NCBI RefSeq assembly: GCF_014698845.1
Contig: NZ_JACJTV010000006.1
Coordinates: 124,001-188,000 of the forward strand
Length of the DNA stretch: 64,000 nt
Direction of reading: 5' to 3'
From: Coleofasciculus sp. FACHB-1120
GTDB lineage: Bacteria > Cyanobacteriota > Cyanobacteriia > Cyanobacteriales > FACHB-T130
Positions 8,118-17,506 of this stretch are shown here, in pieces (the first letter of the stretch is position 1; each line of letters opens with the position of its first letter). Below the pieces are notes generated by a model that was not told the DNA's origin, did not search any database, and saw only the letters and a program-made list of their open reading frames with translations. Position numbers and translations under genes: made by a program.

Positions 8118-8909
8118 CTACAGCTTTGCTTTAGCCTTCGACCAAAAGCCGTGTTCATCTTGTTCAAATTGCTCAGAAACAACATCCCAGGCATGATGTT
8201 CGGCTTTGGATTCATCGCTAGAGTCCTCTAGCGCTTTGTTGTAATTGGCAATAAATGTCCTTTGAGCATCCTCTGAAAGGTGAGAACGAACTTCGGGGGA
8301 CAAATCGGCAGGAGTTTCTAGTTTTCCAGCGCGTTTGCGGGGTAATGTGGTTTCGCTGGTATGGACTTCTTCGCCACCAGCACTTTCTAGCAGCAGCTGA
8401 ATTTCACCAGATTGATTGGCAGGGACTTCCACAACGACCAAAAAATCTCCAGCTTCGACGCGAGTTTGATAAATGGCAGCTTTATCTTCTGGCATTCCCA
8501 AAGCGACCAAAGCGGAGACTAAACCAGCGCCCGCTGCACCCGCTAACGCGCCACTTGCTGCACCCAGCAACGCCGCACCAATAGGTCCTGCCGCGACGAC
8601 TGACCCCACAAAAGGAATGAACAGCACTCCCACGCCAGTCAGCAAACCTAGGGCTGAACCAAACAAGGAACCAAAGATGCCTCCGCTTCTCAGCCCGCCT
8701 AAAATCACATCTTTTTTGGTGATGAATCCAGCGATGCGGGTTTCAGAATGAAAGTTTTTGCCGATTACTGAAATATCGTCGCGGGAAATCCCGCGATCGA
8801 GCAAGCGGCGAATCACGCTTTCAATTTGTTCGCGATCTTTGAAAACGCCTGAGATACTGCGTTCTACAGTGGAAATACTTGGCTGTGTAATTGGGTTTGT
8901 CGCGGTCAT
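8118..8909 (-). CDS. General-stress-protein-like membrane-binding protein fused to a ChaB domain
   Basis: 263 residues in three parts. Residues 10-60 ([20 protein letters not shown]) resemble the flipper domain of general stress protein 17M/YflT-type proteins. Residues 65-140 are glycine/alanine-rich and hydrophobic ([38 protein letters not shown]), like a glycine-zipper membrane segment. Residues about 200-263 ([20 protein letters not shown] to [16 protein letters not shown]) match the ChaB domain. ChaB in E. coli sits beside the cation antiporter ChaA, although a transport role is not proven here. I infer an envelope-associated stress protein. Two small membrane genes follow upstream on the same strand. 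Confidence 0.75.
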   Translation of the reverse strand: MTATNPITQPSISTVERSISGVFKDREQIESVIRRLLDRGISRDDISVIGKNFHSETRIAGFITKKDVILGGLRSGGIFGSLFGSALGLLTGVGVLFIPFVGSVVAAGPIGAALLGAASGALAGAAGAGLVSALVALGMPEDKAAIYQTRVEAGDFLVVVEVPANQSGEIQLLLESAGGEEVHTSETTLPRKRAGKLETPADLSPEVRSHLSEDAQRTFIANYNKALEDSSDESKAEHHAWDVVSEQFEQDEHGFWSKAKAKL

Positions 8910-9057
8910 GCACTTCTCCAGAAATTTGTTTTTTAATTTTTGTTAATTTCTCTTGGAGAATAGCGAACATGACAATTCCAGCGAATCGCCCCGAAGGTTG
9001 AGATTAAATGTATTTAAAGATACTAAATGACTTAATAAAGTTTGAAAGAGAAAGCAA

Positions 9058-9261
9058 TTATCGGCGAGTGCGCTGAACGCCGTAAGTAATCCCAGAAGCA
9101 ATTGAAAGCAAAATTAATATCCAGATAACGCCGCCTGGGATGAACGTGAGAATTCCAAATCCTCGCAACAGATACACCGCAATTGTCAGCCCTAGAACAC
9201 TGGCAAAAATAGAAGAAATCAGGGTTTCGGGGTTAGGAGTTTGGCTCACAGACTCGACCAA
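9058..9261 (-). CDS. Small two-helix membrane protein A
   Basis: 67 residues with two membrane helices (about 14-34 and 40-60) and a basic end (VQRTRR). The start is uncertain: the frame opens with TTG at 9261, a GTG lies four codons in, and no ATG is available. The layout and the motif PNP near the N-terminus match the neighbouring 80-residue protein at 9289-9531, so the two are likely tandem paralogues. Function unknown. Confidence 0.6.
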   Translation of the reverse strand: MVESVSQTPNPETLISSIFASVLGLTIAVYLLRGFGILTFIPGGVIWILILLSIASGITYGVQRTRR

Positions 9262-9288
9262 ATAAATGGTTAAAACAGAATATTGCGA

Positions 9289-9531
9289 TCAGCCACGTCC
9301 GCCCAAGCTGCGAATGCCGCCGAGGATACCAGCCCCCAAGGTAAAGAGAACTAACGCCCAGATGACGTAGTCAGGAAGCTGCTTCAGAACGCCCGATCCT
9401 TTCAGCACCACGATAATCGCTGTAATCACTAATGCAATGCCAGCGATATACAACAAAATTGCGGTTCCTGGGTTGGGAGAGCGGCTCACGTTCCTTGGCT
9501 CCTGAAATGCTTGAGGAATTATGGTCATCAT
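9289..9531 (-). CDS. Small two-helix membrane protein B
   Basis: 80 residues with a polar N-terminus (SRSPNPGTA), two predicted membrane helices (about 24-45 and 54-73) and a Gly/Arg tail (GGIRSLGGRG). It resembles the adjacent 67-residue protein in size, helix spacing and the VIW in the loop before the second helix (DYVIWALVL versus GGVIWILIL). The start ATG is followed at once by a second ATG; either could be used. The two genes are separated by 27 bases and probably share a transcript with the stress-protein gene at 8118-8909. Function unknown. Confidence 0.65.
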   Translation of the reverse strand: MMTIIPQAFQEPRNVSRSPNPGTAILLYIAGIALVITAIIVVLKGSGVLKQLPDYVIWALVLFTLGAGILGGIRSLGGRG

Positions 9532-9671
9532 TGTTACATAACTGAGTTGCTGAAACAGCGATGTAGGATCAAATTAAGAAGATTAGCCAACGCACCTTGC
9601 CTTCCAAGTCTGGGACAACCTGTGTTAGCTTGACATCGAATTACTATTGATTGAGGAGTAGCTGAGTCAGT

Positions 9672-10259
9672 ATGAGTATACTTTTTCCGTCGGACTCGAT
9701 GGATGCCGCCTCAGACTTGTCGCTGAGAAAGAGATACTCAACGGCGCTTTTGCAAGGTGAGATTTTGATAGAAACGCAAATGCGTTCTACTTGGGGGGGT
9801 GCTGTTACTGCCCAGATGTATTTGCCAATCGAGCGATCGCGCGTTTGGCAGCAAGTGACAGACTATCCCCGTTGGGTGCAATATTTCCCAGATGTTACTC
9901 ACTCTGAGGTACTGCACCCCACCGTCTCCTCGCCTGTTGGCTTACCAGAAGGGGCGAGTTTCAAGAGTGTTTACCAAGTTGCTACGAAAACTTTCCTGTT
10001 TCTCAGTCTTCAGGTTGAGGCTTACCTGAGGGTATCTGAGATCGTGCAGCAGCAAATTCATTTTCGCTTGGAAAAAGGTACTTTTACCGATTTCTGTGCT
10101 GACTTAAGTTTGCAAGATTACGAGAATGGCACTTTGCTCACTTATACAGTAAAAGCAACGCCCAATATCCCGGTGCCGTCAATTTTCATCGAACAGGCAA
10201 TGCAACTAGAATTGCCTGTAAATATGCGAACCATGCGCCAGGTGATGTGCGGCAGTTAA
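9672..10259 (+). CDS. SRPBCC (START-like) family protein
   Basis: A 195-residue single-domain protein of the polyketide-cyclase/COQ10-like SRPBCC fold. Residues 45-190 carry the usual pattern: IERSRVWQQVTDYPRWVQYFPDV at the start of the hydrophobic cavity, then alternating strands, then the long C-terminal helix (PSIFIEQAMQLELPVNMRTM). Such proteins bind lipids or hydrophobic ligands, but the ligand is not predictable. GAGGAG lies about 13 bases before the ATG. The last codons and the stop are part of a perfect 39-base tandem duplication (10241-10319). Confidence 0.8.
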   Translation: MSILFPSDSMDAASDLSLRKRYSTALLQGEILIETQMRSTWGGAVTAQMYLPIERSRVWQQVTDYPRWVQYFPDVTHSEVLHPTVSSPVGLPEGASFKSVYQVATKTFLFLSLQVEAYLRVSEIVQQQIHFRLEKGTFTDFCADLSLQDYENGTLLTYTVKATPNIPVPSIFIEQAMQLELPVNMRTMRQVMCGS

Positions 10260-10319
10260 AAGAGGCGATCGCGTGTAATGGTGATGTGCGGCAGTTAAAA
10301 GAGGCGATCGCGTGTAATG
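10241..10319. repeat. Perfect 39-base tandem duplication across a stop codon
   Basis: The block GGTGATGTGCGGCAGTTAAA...GCGTGTAAT (39 bases) occurs twice head to tail with no differences. It contains the final codons and TAA of the SRPBCC gene and one GGCGATCGCG (HIP1) site. The identity of the copies points to a recent slippage or HIP1-mediated event. Confidence 0.95.
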
Positions 10320-10381
10320 CCAAATGACCTGGATGATCGGGCGATCGCAACAAACACCTGGCAGAATTGTTCATCGGATAT

Positions 10382-10825
10382 CTACCTGGTCTGGTATAAA
10401 TTAGCACTATTAAAGTCAGCCCCAAGCAAGTTGGCATTTCTTAGCTTGGCACCTGTCAAGTTAGCAAATCTCAAAGTCGCTTTTTGCAGGTCAGCACCTT
10501 CTAAGTTGGCATCCGTTAAGCGCGTAAATCTTAGGCTGGCATTTTGTAAATTAGCATTTTTGAGCTGGGCGCGGTCTAAGTCAGCTACGTATAAATTAGC
10601 ACCAGCCAGATTGGCTCCGGTTAGGTTGGCTTTCCTCAAATTAGCCCGTTGCAAGTTGGCTTCTCTTAAGTCAGCACCCCTTAAATCAGCACCGGAAAGG
10701 TTGCACCCTACACATTCTTTCGTTTCCAGCAATCGTTTGACGTGTCCCAAATTTGCCGCTTGTGCGGGCATCGCTAACCATAGCGGCACTGATAAAGCAG
10801 CGGAAACCAGTAGTGTGAGTTTCAT
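10382..10825 (-). CDS. Secreted pentapeptide-repeat protein
   Basis: 147 residues: a signal peptide (MKLTLLVSAALSVP to PAQAA, cleavage near 24), a short Cys pair (KECVGC), then about 20 pentapeptide repeats of the A(D/N)LxX type from residue 42 to the end (LSGADLRGADLREANLQRAN). The repeats fold as a right-handed quadrilateral beta-helix. The signal implies a periplasmic or lumenal location, as seen for several cyanobacterial pentapeptide proteins. It is convergent with the SRPBCC gene at 9672-10259. The role is unknown. Confidence 0.85.
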   Translation of the reverse strand: MKLTLLVSAALSVPLWLAMPAQAANLGHVKRLLETKECVGCNLSGADLRGADLREANLQRANLRKANLTGANLAGANLYVADLDRAQLKNANLQNASLRFTRLTDANLEGADLQKATLRFANLTGAKLRNANLLGADFNSANLYQTR

Positions 10826-11398
10826 GACGTTTGTCGCCTCCTACGCTTATTATCCAGCGAGGCGTTATCTATGAGGAGAAAGAGAACCGCCATATCTGTC
10901 TATCCGGTTTATTCTATCCGGTTTAGTTGGTCTAATCGTTAGGACTTCCCCAGAGATCCCGCTTGCATCCCCGCAAAGAGAGCGCCGCGATCGCTTGACT
11001 AATGCTAGAAAAACGGAGACTTTTCCAGTTCCCTAATCGCTTTTTAATGGCTTTTCCGATCGAGTCGCCATATATAGCCATCCTATTTTACTTGTAAGTT
11101 CCTAGCCCTTCAGATCCGCGACTTCTTAAAAAAGTCGCGGCTCTCGTCTTTACGAATCATTTACAACTGCTCTATACATGACGCAAGAGATAAGTATGAA
11201 AAATTTAACAAACTTTTAATATCAAGAACGCAAACAAAAGCTTGGGTCATTACAGAGTTGAAAAGTTTACAAATTTGTTACTCTTCTTGACGAATACTGA
11301 TGTAATTTTATGAAAGGAAAATATCTTAAAATCTATATAAAGGGAGATGGATTTTAGCCTCGAACTAGGAATAAAAAAAGAAACCATTAAAAAGGGGG
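10826..11398. other. Intergenic region with a dispersed hairpin element
   Basis: 573 bases without an intact gene. It contains a short direct repeat TATCCGGTTTA..TATCCGGTTTA (10901-10924), the phrase TATATAGCCATCCTATTT (11071) that also occurs at the MITE target near 22426, and copy 2 of the hairpin family at 11111. The right part is AT-rich and leads into the decayed kinase at 11399. Confidence 0.55.
11111..11175 (-). repeat. Dispersed hairpin element, copy 2 (- orientation)
   Basis: Arms CCGCGACTT (11116-11124) and AAGTCGCGG (11132-11140) with a 7-base loop, followed by CTCTCGTCTTTACGAATCATTT. The flank aligns with copy 3 at 14322 (TATCTCGCCTTCACGAATGATTC) and, reversed, with the copies at 4122 and 22751. 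Confidence 0.65.
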
Positions 11399-11929
11399 TT
11401 AGAAATTGCTAAATCCTCTCGATTAAAGGAAGCTCATAAATCCATCATCGGACGCGAGGTTATTTGGTTGCAGCAAGTTTTAATTAACTTACTTGGCAAT
11501 ACAGTCAAGTTTAGAGAAATTGGCGCTATAACTTTCAAAGTAAGCGATCAGGCGGAGAAAACCCGGTTTCAGGGGGAAGATACAGCCATTGGCATTGCAC
11601 CGGAGCAATAAAAGAAATATTTTTGTCATTCCAGCAGGCAAACGACAAGAGTCGCGAGACTGAAGCCAGGGAATTAGGACTGGCAATTCATTCAACTAAT
11701 GGGTGGCAAACTGAAAGTCAAGAGTATCCTCCCCCTGCCGAGGAGATATCCATCTTGCTCGATCTAGGTAAGGAAAGGCGATCTCAGAGGCATCAATTGA
11801 GCGATCGCGTACCTTGAGGTGTTGGATCGGCAATGAGTAACGTTTCCCTCCCATCTTCGTCAACTCGCCAAAGGTTTTAAAGGGAAACAAGTCCTGAAGT
11901 TTATTAAAGAATTTAAGAGGTATGAATGA
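11399..11929 (+). pseudogene. Decayed hybrid histidine kinase, C-terminal remnant
   Basis: Broken frames can be joined into kinase text. 11450-11611 reads LQQVLINLLGNTVKF...EDTAIGIAPEQ (the N box and G1 box of HATPase_c) and ends in TAA. After a frame change, 11612-11700 reads IFLSFQQANDKSRETE...LGLAI. A third frame gives LMGGKLKVKS. The text then jumps to PPPAEEISILLDLGK, and after another shift and an in-frame stop gives YLEVLDRQ*VTFPSHLRQLA to KEFKRYE. That tail is typical of the C-terminus of cyanobacterial hybrid kinases. The receiver domain is missing, so there was an internal deletion. The old stop TGA (11927-11929) overlaps the next gene's ATG as ATGA, showing that the two were once an operon. 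Confidence 0.8.
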
Positions 11930-14289
11930 GTGTTGATACAGTTGAAAAAGGAGTCATCTTAATCGTCGATGACACTCCAACTAATTTAGAAATGTTGTTT
12001 GATTTCTTGGCGCATTCCGGCTTCCAAGTTTTGGTAGCTGAAGATGGAGAAAGTGCAATTGAAAGCGCCGAATATGCTTCGCCTGACCTAATTTTGTTGG
12101 ATGTCCTCATGCCCGGAATAGATGGGTTTGAAACTTGTCGCCGCCTAAAAGCAAATCAATTAACCCAAGATATCCCCGTAATTTTTATGACCGCGCTGAG
12201 TGAGACAGTGGATAAGGTCAAAGGGTTGAATCTTGGGGCGGTAGATTACATTACTAAACCGCTACAGCATGAAGAAGTTTTAGCCCGTGTCAGCATCCAT
12301 CTGCGCCTGCGTTGCTTGACCAAAAAACTGATAGACCAAAATGTACGTTTAGAACAGGAGATATGCGAACGCAAACAAGCAGAAGCAGAACGAGAGCGAG
12401 CATTTATAGCGCTCCAGGAAAGCGAAGCTCGATTTAGATGCTTGGTTGAGTCGAATATCATTGGGATTATTTTCGCAGATTTTCGGGGCAACATTACCGA
12501 AGCGAATGATGCCTTTCTACAGATGGTGGGATATGAGCGGGAGGAACTGCGAACCGGAGGTTTGCGTTGGAACGAAATAACTCCGCCAGAATATCGCCAT
12601 TTAGACGAAGGCGCGATCGCACAATTCTTCAGTTCTGGCATTTGTACTCCCTACGAGAAAGAATTTATTTCCAAAGATGGTCGCCGCGTTCCAGTGATGA
12701 TTGGTGCAGCGCTGATGGAACCATCTCAACCAAACGTTGTCGGTTTTGTCCTTGACATTACCGAGCGCAAACAAGCAGATCGGAAAATCCAAGAACAAGC
12801 GGCTTTGCTTGATATTACAAGCGATGCAATTCTCGTCCGCGACCTGAACAACCAAATTCTATTTTGGAACAAAGGGGCTGAACGTTTATACGGATGGAAG
12901 ACAGAAGAAGTTTTTGGCAAGAATGCTAATCAACTTTTATACAAGGAAATTTCACCACAACTCCAAAAAAATCAGAATATTCTTGCCCAAGAAAACGAGT
13001 GGCAGGGTGAATTGCATCAAGTCACAAAAGACGGGAAAAATATTATCGTTGCAAGTCGCTGGACCCTCGTTCGGGATGAAGAAGAACAACCCAAATTTAT
13101 CCTGACTGTTAATACCGATATTACAGAGAGGAAACAACTCGAAGCCCAGTTCCTCCGGGCACAGCGCATGGAGAGTATCGGCACTCTGGCAAGCGGGATT
13201 GCCCACGATCTCAACAATGCCCTAGCGCCTGTATTAATGTCTGTTCAAATCTTGGAACACAAACTTCAGGATGAGCAGAGTCAGCGAATACTCAAAACAC
13301 TAGAAACCAATACTAAACGAAGTGCCGATCTTGTTAAACAAGTGCTGTCGTTTGCGCGAGGAGTCGAAGGTAAGCAAACCACTCTGCAAGCAAGGCACAT
13401 TATTAAAGAAATTGAGCAGATTGTTAAACAGACGTTTTCTAGAGCGATTGAAATCCGCACCGATATCCCGATGCTCGATCTTTGGACTATTTCTGGGGAT
13501 GCGACTCAGCTGCACCAAGTATTGATGAATCTCTGCGTAAATGCTAGGGATGCGATGCCAAACGGGGGAACTCTAGAGCTTAGTGCCAGGAATCTGTGGG
13601 TTGATGAACACTATGCTCGGATGAATCTTGACGCTAAGGTTGGCCCTTACGTTGTCATTACCGTATCCGATACAGGGATGGGAATCTCAAGGGAAATAAT
13701 AGATAGAATCTTCGAGCCATTTTTCACAACAAAAGAGATAGGACAAGGTACTGGCTTAGGTCTTTCAACGGTCATAGGTATCATTAAAAGTCACGGTGGA
13801 TTTGTGCAGGTACTGAGTGAGGTAGGAAAAGGAACGCAGTTTTATATTTACTTACCAGTAACGCAGGCAACGGTAACTGATGAAATGAAAAGCTTGCATC
13901 AGGAATTACCCAGAGGACAAGGAGAATTAATTCTCGTTGTTGATGATGAATATTCCATTCGAGAACTTACAAAAATTTCTCTAGAAACATACAATTACAA
14001 GGTTTTAACCGCTACTGATGGAGTGGAGGCATTGGTGCTATATGCAGAACACAAGCAAGATATTAACGCTGTATTAGTTGATATGATGATGCCTGCTATG
14101 GATGGTATAACTACTATCCGGGCTTTGCAAAAAATTGATCCGCAGGTCAAGATTATTGCAGTTAGCGGACTTACATCTAATTACCAGATAACTGAAATTG
14201 CTGGCAATAACGTCAAAACCTTTTTACCAAAGCCCTATACGTCAGAGGAATTGTTGAAAAATATACAGGTGGTTCTTAATGCAAATTAA
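11926..14289 (+). CDS. Hybrid sensor histidine kinase: REC-PAS-PAS-HisKA-HATPase-REC
   Basis: A 787-residue soluble kinase with no membrane segment. Domains in order: receiver 1 (10-128, acceptor Asp59, Lys111), coiled linker (130-165), PAS 1 (about 165-283), PAS 2 (290-403), HisKA (410-475, His427 in GIAHDLNN), HATPase_c (about 520-650, N box [16 protein letters not shown]), receiver 2 (670-787, Asp719 in [10 protein letters not shown]). The His box AHDLNN places it among kinases of the HWE/NtrB-like style. A receiver at both ends suggests a phosphorelay in which the first receiver takes input from another kinase. The ATGA junction with the decayed kinase upstream suggests the original donor was lost. 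Its ribosome site AAGAGG lies inside the remnant. Confidence 0.9.
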   Translation: MSVDTVEKGVILIVDDTPTNLEMLFDFLAHSGFQVLVAEDGESAIESAEYASPDLILLDVLMPGIDGFETCRRLKANQLTQDIPVIFMTALSETVDKVKGLNLGAVDYITKPLQHEEVLARVSIHLRLRCLTKKLIDQNVRLEQEICERKQAEAERERAFIALQESEARFRCLVESNIIGIIFADFRGNITEANDAFLQMVGYEREELRTGGLRWNEITPPEYRHLDEGAIAQFFSSGICTPYEKEFISKDGRRVPVMIGAALMEPSQPNVVGFVLDITERKQADRKIQEQAALLDITSDAILVRDLNNQILFWNKGAERLYGWKTEEVFGKNANQLLYKEISPQLQKNQNILAQENEWQGELHQVTKDGKNIIVASRWTLVRDEEEQPKFILTVNTDITERKQLEAQFLRAQRMESIGTLASGIAHDLNNALAPVLMSVQILEHKLQDEQSQRILKTLETNTKRSADLVKQVLSFARGVEGKQTTLQARHIIKEIEQIVKQTFSRAIEIRTDIPMLDLWTISGDATQLHQVLMNLCVNARDAMPNGGTLELSARNLWVDEHYARMNLDAKVGPYVVITVSDTGMGISREIIDRIFEPFFTTKEIGQGTGLGLSTVIGIIKSHGGFVQVLSEVGKGTQFYIYLPVTQATVTDEMKSLHQELPRGQGELILVVDDEYSIRELTKISLETYNYKVLTATDGVEALVLYAEHKQDINAVLVDMMMPAMDGITTIRALQKIDPQVKIIAVSGLTSNYQITEIAGNNVKTFLPKPYTSEELLKNIQVVLNAN

Positions 14290-14321
14290 AAAATTTTGTT
14301 TTCCTATGATTGGTAGCTTTT

Positions 14322-14386
14322 CAGATACCCGACTTGTTAAAGAAGTCGGGTATCTCGCCTTCACGAATGATTCAGGAATGCTATAG
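14322..14386 (-). repeat. Dispersed hairpin element, copy 3 (- orientation), also likely terminator
   Basis: A perfect 12-base arm pair: GATACCCGACTT (14324-14335) and AAGTCGGGTATC (14343-14354), loop of 7. It is followed by the conserved box CGCCTTCACGAATGATTC. It lies 35 bases after the kinase stop and may end that transcript. Confidence 0.75.
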
Positions 14387-14490
14387 TTGCAGCTCAATTT
14401 TATCCAACGACCAAAGAATGTACTAGGAGCGATCGCGCTTTACATCAGTTCTCGTCCAGTTGATCGCGCTTTGCATCAGTCCTTACCCAG

Positions 14491-16338
14491 TTAATCGCAC
14501 CGCCAAATCTTGATAGTCTTGTCCTCGCTGCCACTGACTAAAGTCTGCCCATCCGGGCTAAAAGCAACTGAATAAACCAAATTTGAATGCCCTCTGAGGG
14601 TGTGAATCAGCTTACCACTATCAATCGACCAATTCTGAATGGTGTTGTCTCCACTACCACTGGCAAGAGTCTGCCCATCCGGACTAAAAGCGACGGAGCA
14701 AACTGAATTTGAATATCCAGTGAGGCTGTGAATCAGCTTACCAGTCTCCAAGTGCCAAAGCTTGATAGTCTTATCTCCACTACCACTGGCAAGAGTCTGC
14801 CCATCCGGCCTAAAAGCAACAGAATAAACCCGGCTTAAATGCCCTGTGAGAGTCTGAATCAGCTTGCCACTGCCCACCTGCCACAGCTTGATAGTGTAAT
14901 CCTGACTGCAACTGGCAAGAGTTTGCCCCTCCGGACTAAAGGCAACGGAAAAAATATAGTCTAAGTGCCCCGTAAAATCGCGAATCAGCTTGCCACTGCC
15001 CACCTGCCACAGCTTAATGGTTTTGTCCCCACTACCACTAGCTAGAGTCTGCCCATCCGGACTAAAAACAACAGAATGAACCCACCTTGAATGCCCCGTG
15101 AAAGTGCGAATCAGCTTGCCACTGTCTACCTGCCACAGTTTAATGGTGCTGTCTCCACTACCACTAGCTAGAGTCTGCCCATCTGGACTGATAGCTATAG
15201 AACGAACCCAACTTGAATGCCCCGTGAGAGTGTGAATCAGCTTGCCACTGTCCAACTGCCACAGCTTAATGGTTCTGTCATTGCTGCAACTGGCAAGAGT
15301 CTGCCCATTCGGACTGATAGCTGTAGAACGAACCCAGCTTGAATGCCCTATAAGAGTGCGGATACATATCCAATTCTGGGGCTTGAGCGGTGGTGGCGCA
15401 GGTGCTGTCGCTTGTAGTTTTGGCGGTGGTAGGGTAGATGCAGCATTTAAGTCTTTTAAGACTTCAGCGGCTGATTGATAGCGTTCTTTCACATAATCTT
15501 TCAGCAACTTATCCAAAACTTGACTCAGTTGGCTGCTGACATTTTTTCCCTTTTCCCTCAGATGCTCTTTCCATAGCCAGCATCCCTCTAATGGATCATA
15601 AAGTTCATCAAGCTTGGTTGCTGTTAGCAGATGAATGCAGGTAACGCCTAAACTGTATAAGTCACTAGCTGGATATGCTTTACCGCTGCGAAATTGTTCG
15701 ATGGGTGCGTAGCCTTCTGTGCCAGCTTTCGTGCCTGTTTTAGTTAAACCAGTGCCGACTGTTAATTTTTTAGAAATTCCGAAATCAATTAGGACAAATT
15801 TGCCATCTCTTTTACGTTTAATAATATTCGTCGGCTTGATATCCCGGTGAATCACCTGATGTTCGTGGACAAATTGCAGCACCGGCAACAAATCATTTAA
15901 TAAATCTCGAATTTGCTCTTCTGTGAATGCTTCCTGCCGTTCCAAGACTTGACCTAATTCCTGCCCTTCGATATATTGCTGTACCAGATACAGGCGTTTA
16001 TCTTGCTCGAAATAGGCAAATAAACTGGGAATTTGTGGATGTTGTTCTCCCAGTTGGAGTAACTGCCTCGCTTCTTGCTCAAATAGCTGGGTTGCCTTCT
16101 GCATTGCCGCTGAATTGCCTTGAATTTCTGGCACTGGCAAAAATTGCTTAATTACACAAGCAGCTTTCAGCCTGTCTGCATCTTCAGCCAAGAAAGTTCT
16201 GCCAAATCCACCCTCCCCTATTGGCGCGATCGCACGATATCGATCCTTGAGCAGTAACTTCGTTCCGCAACTTGTACAAAAATTTGTCTCAACAGGGTTT
16301 TGAGGCTTCTTGCAAGCTGAATTCAGGCAATAGCTCAT
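14491..16338 (-). CDS. Ser/Thr protein kinase with N-terminal zinc ribbon and seven WD40 repeats
   Basis: 615 residues from ATG 16338. A zinc ribbon (Cys4, Cys9, Cys21, Cys24) is followed by a Hanks-type kinase domain (about 35-300): glycine loop GEGGFG (41-46), Lys64, HRDIKPTN with Asp166, DFG (185-187) and GTEGYAPIEQ in the activation segment. A Pro-rich linker (LPPPKLQATAPAPPPLKP) leads to seven 42-residue WD40 blades (about 320-615) of the form GHSxWVxSVAFSPDGQTLAS, DxTIKLW. The blades should close into one propeller for protein contacts. A longer frame opens 37 codons upstream, but MSYCLNSAC is the standard start of this cyanobacterial family. Substrates are unknown. Confidence 0.92.
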   Translation of the reverse strand: MSYCLNSACKKPQNPVETNFCTSCGTKLLLKDRYRAIAPIGEGGFGRTFLAEDADRLKAACVIKQFLPVPEIQGNSAAMQKATQLFEQEARQLLQLGEQHPQIPSLFAYFEQDKRLYLVQQYIEGQELGQVLERQEAFTEEQIRDLLNDLLPVLQFVHEHQVIHRDIKPTNIIKRKRDGKFVLIDFGISKKLTVGTGLTKTGTKAGTEGYAPIEQFRSGKAYPASDLYSLGVTCIHLLTATKLDELYDPLEGCWLWKEHLREKGKNVSSQLSQVLDKLLKDYVKERYQSAAEVLKDLNAASTLPPPKLQATAPAPPPLKPQNWICIRTLIGHSSWVRSTAISPNGQTLASCSNDRTIKLWQLDSGKLIHTLTGHSSWVRSIAISPDGQTLASGSGDSTIKLWQVDSGKLIRTFTGHSRWVHSVVFSPDGQTLASGSGDKTIKLWQVGSGKLIRDFTGHLDYIFSVAFSPEGQTLASCSQDYTIKLWQVGSGKLIQTLTGHLSRVYSVAFRPDGQTLASGSGDKTIKLWHLETGKLIHSLTGYSNSVCSVAFSPDGQTLASGSGDNTIQNWSIDSGKLIHTLRGHSNLVYSVAFSPDGQTLVSGSEDKTIKIWRCD

Positions 16339-16584
16339 ACACAGCAAAGCTCGGCGGATTGAGTTTATGATAGAGCTTTTTGTGGGGCGAACATCTCTGC
16401 TGTCCTTGTTACCAGGTAAGGTGGAGACAGAAAAATCGCTGCCTTGCATTGCATCGTGCGATCTCTAACTTAACCTAAAGTTAAAATTTATCTTTCAATT
16501 GATAATACTTTTAAAAGTTGACATCGTGCATCTTATCAACGTCAGCAGCCATCTAGTTAAAAACTACTCAAAATCATCCCAGTT

Positions 16585-17397
16585 TCAAGCAATTCCCGCA
16601 GTAGTCAGACTAAACGAGTGCCATGCTAAGGCAAACAAAATTGCCGCGATCGCGCCAATGAATGTATTTATAAAATTCACGACTTCATTGGTAAGCCAAC
16701 TATATTGAGATTGCAGCGTAGCACCGATGACACTTTCCAAATTGGTCGCAATAAACGCTGCTACTACGCACCAAACCACCCCGATGAAATCGATTGTACC
16801 GACGCCCCAGCCAACAAGAGCGATCGCAACCGATGCCACCACTCCAGCGATTGTTCCCTCTAAAGAGACCGCCCCTTCTGTTCCCCTGGCTACAGGTTGT
16901 AAGGTCGTAATCAAAAACGTCCGTTTACCATAAGCTTTCCCGACTTCACTGGCGCAGGTATCCGAAAGCTTAGTGCTAAAGCTGGCTACATAGCCCAGCA
17001 GTAGGAAAGGCAGCCATTGAGGTTGCCCTAAATAACTCACCAGTAGCGTTCCTAAGGCGCATAGAGTGCCCGTGAGGGCGGAACCCCAGACATTCTCTGG
17101 TCCCCGCGCCCCAGACCGTTTCTCGGCGATTCCCTCGGCTTCTTTTTGAGCCATGCCGATGCGCGTGACGGCAGAACCTACGAGAAAATAGAACATCACG
17201 ACTAAATACCCCTGCCAGCCGAGGGTACCCCAGATAATGACGCCCAGCGCCCAAGCGTGGAGGAATCCGGCGGGAGTCAGTAACTTTTTAGGGGCGAAAT
17301 ACGCGATCGCTAACAAAACTGTATTTAATCCCACTGCAACTAACCAGGGATTGAAAGAATTAATTGTAGAAAGCATCTGTAAAAATCTTGAATTCAT
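16585..17397 (-). CDS. DUF92/TIGR00297 integral membrane protein (VTE6-like, possible phytyl-phosphate kinase)
   Basis: 270 residues with about six to seven hydrophobic segments (for example 16-34, 44-72, 106-124, 176-196, 198-220, 240-258). The family signature region is GSAVTRIGMAQKEAEGIAEK, then SGARGPENVWGS and LSDTCASEVGKAYGKRTFLI. Plant VTE6 and its Synechocystis relative in this family phosphorylate phytyl phosphate to phytyl diphosphate for tocopherol and phylloquinone synthesis. That role is a family-based inference here. The start could be ATG 17397 or ATG 17376; the longer one is listed. The gene is divergent from the VOC protein gene. Confidence 0.8.
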   Translation of the reverse strand: MNSRFLQMLSTINSFNPWLVAVGLNTVLLAIAYFAPKKLLTPAGFLHAWALGVIIWGTLGWQGYLVVMFYFLVGSAVTRIGMAQKEAEGIAEKRSGARGPENVWGSALTGTLCALGTLLVSYLGQPQWLPFLLLGYVASFSTKLSDTCASEVGKAYGKRTFLITTLQPVARGTEGAVSLEGTIAGVVASVAIALVGWGVGTIDFIGVVWCVVAAFIATNLESVIGATLQSQYSWLTNEVVNFINTFIGAIAAILFALAWHSFSLTTAGIA

Positions 17398-17506
17398 AAC
17401 ACTCTTTCACAATACTCTTGCTCGTGAGAGAGGTGCAAAAAGGAACCCTAGGTGAAGGATGTATTTATCGCCATTAATCGGCGCTTGCACCGCAAGGAGG
17501 GACATA

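Noticed and set aside
14500-15370. Regular 126-base repeats considered as a CRISPR-like or satellite array
   Set aside because: They are in frame and encode WD40 blades.
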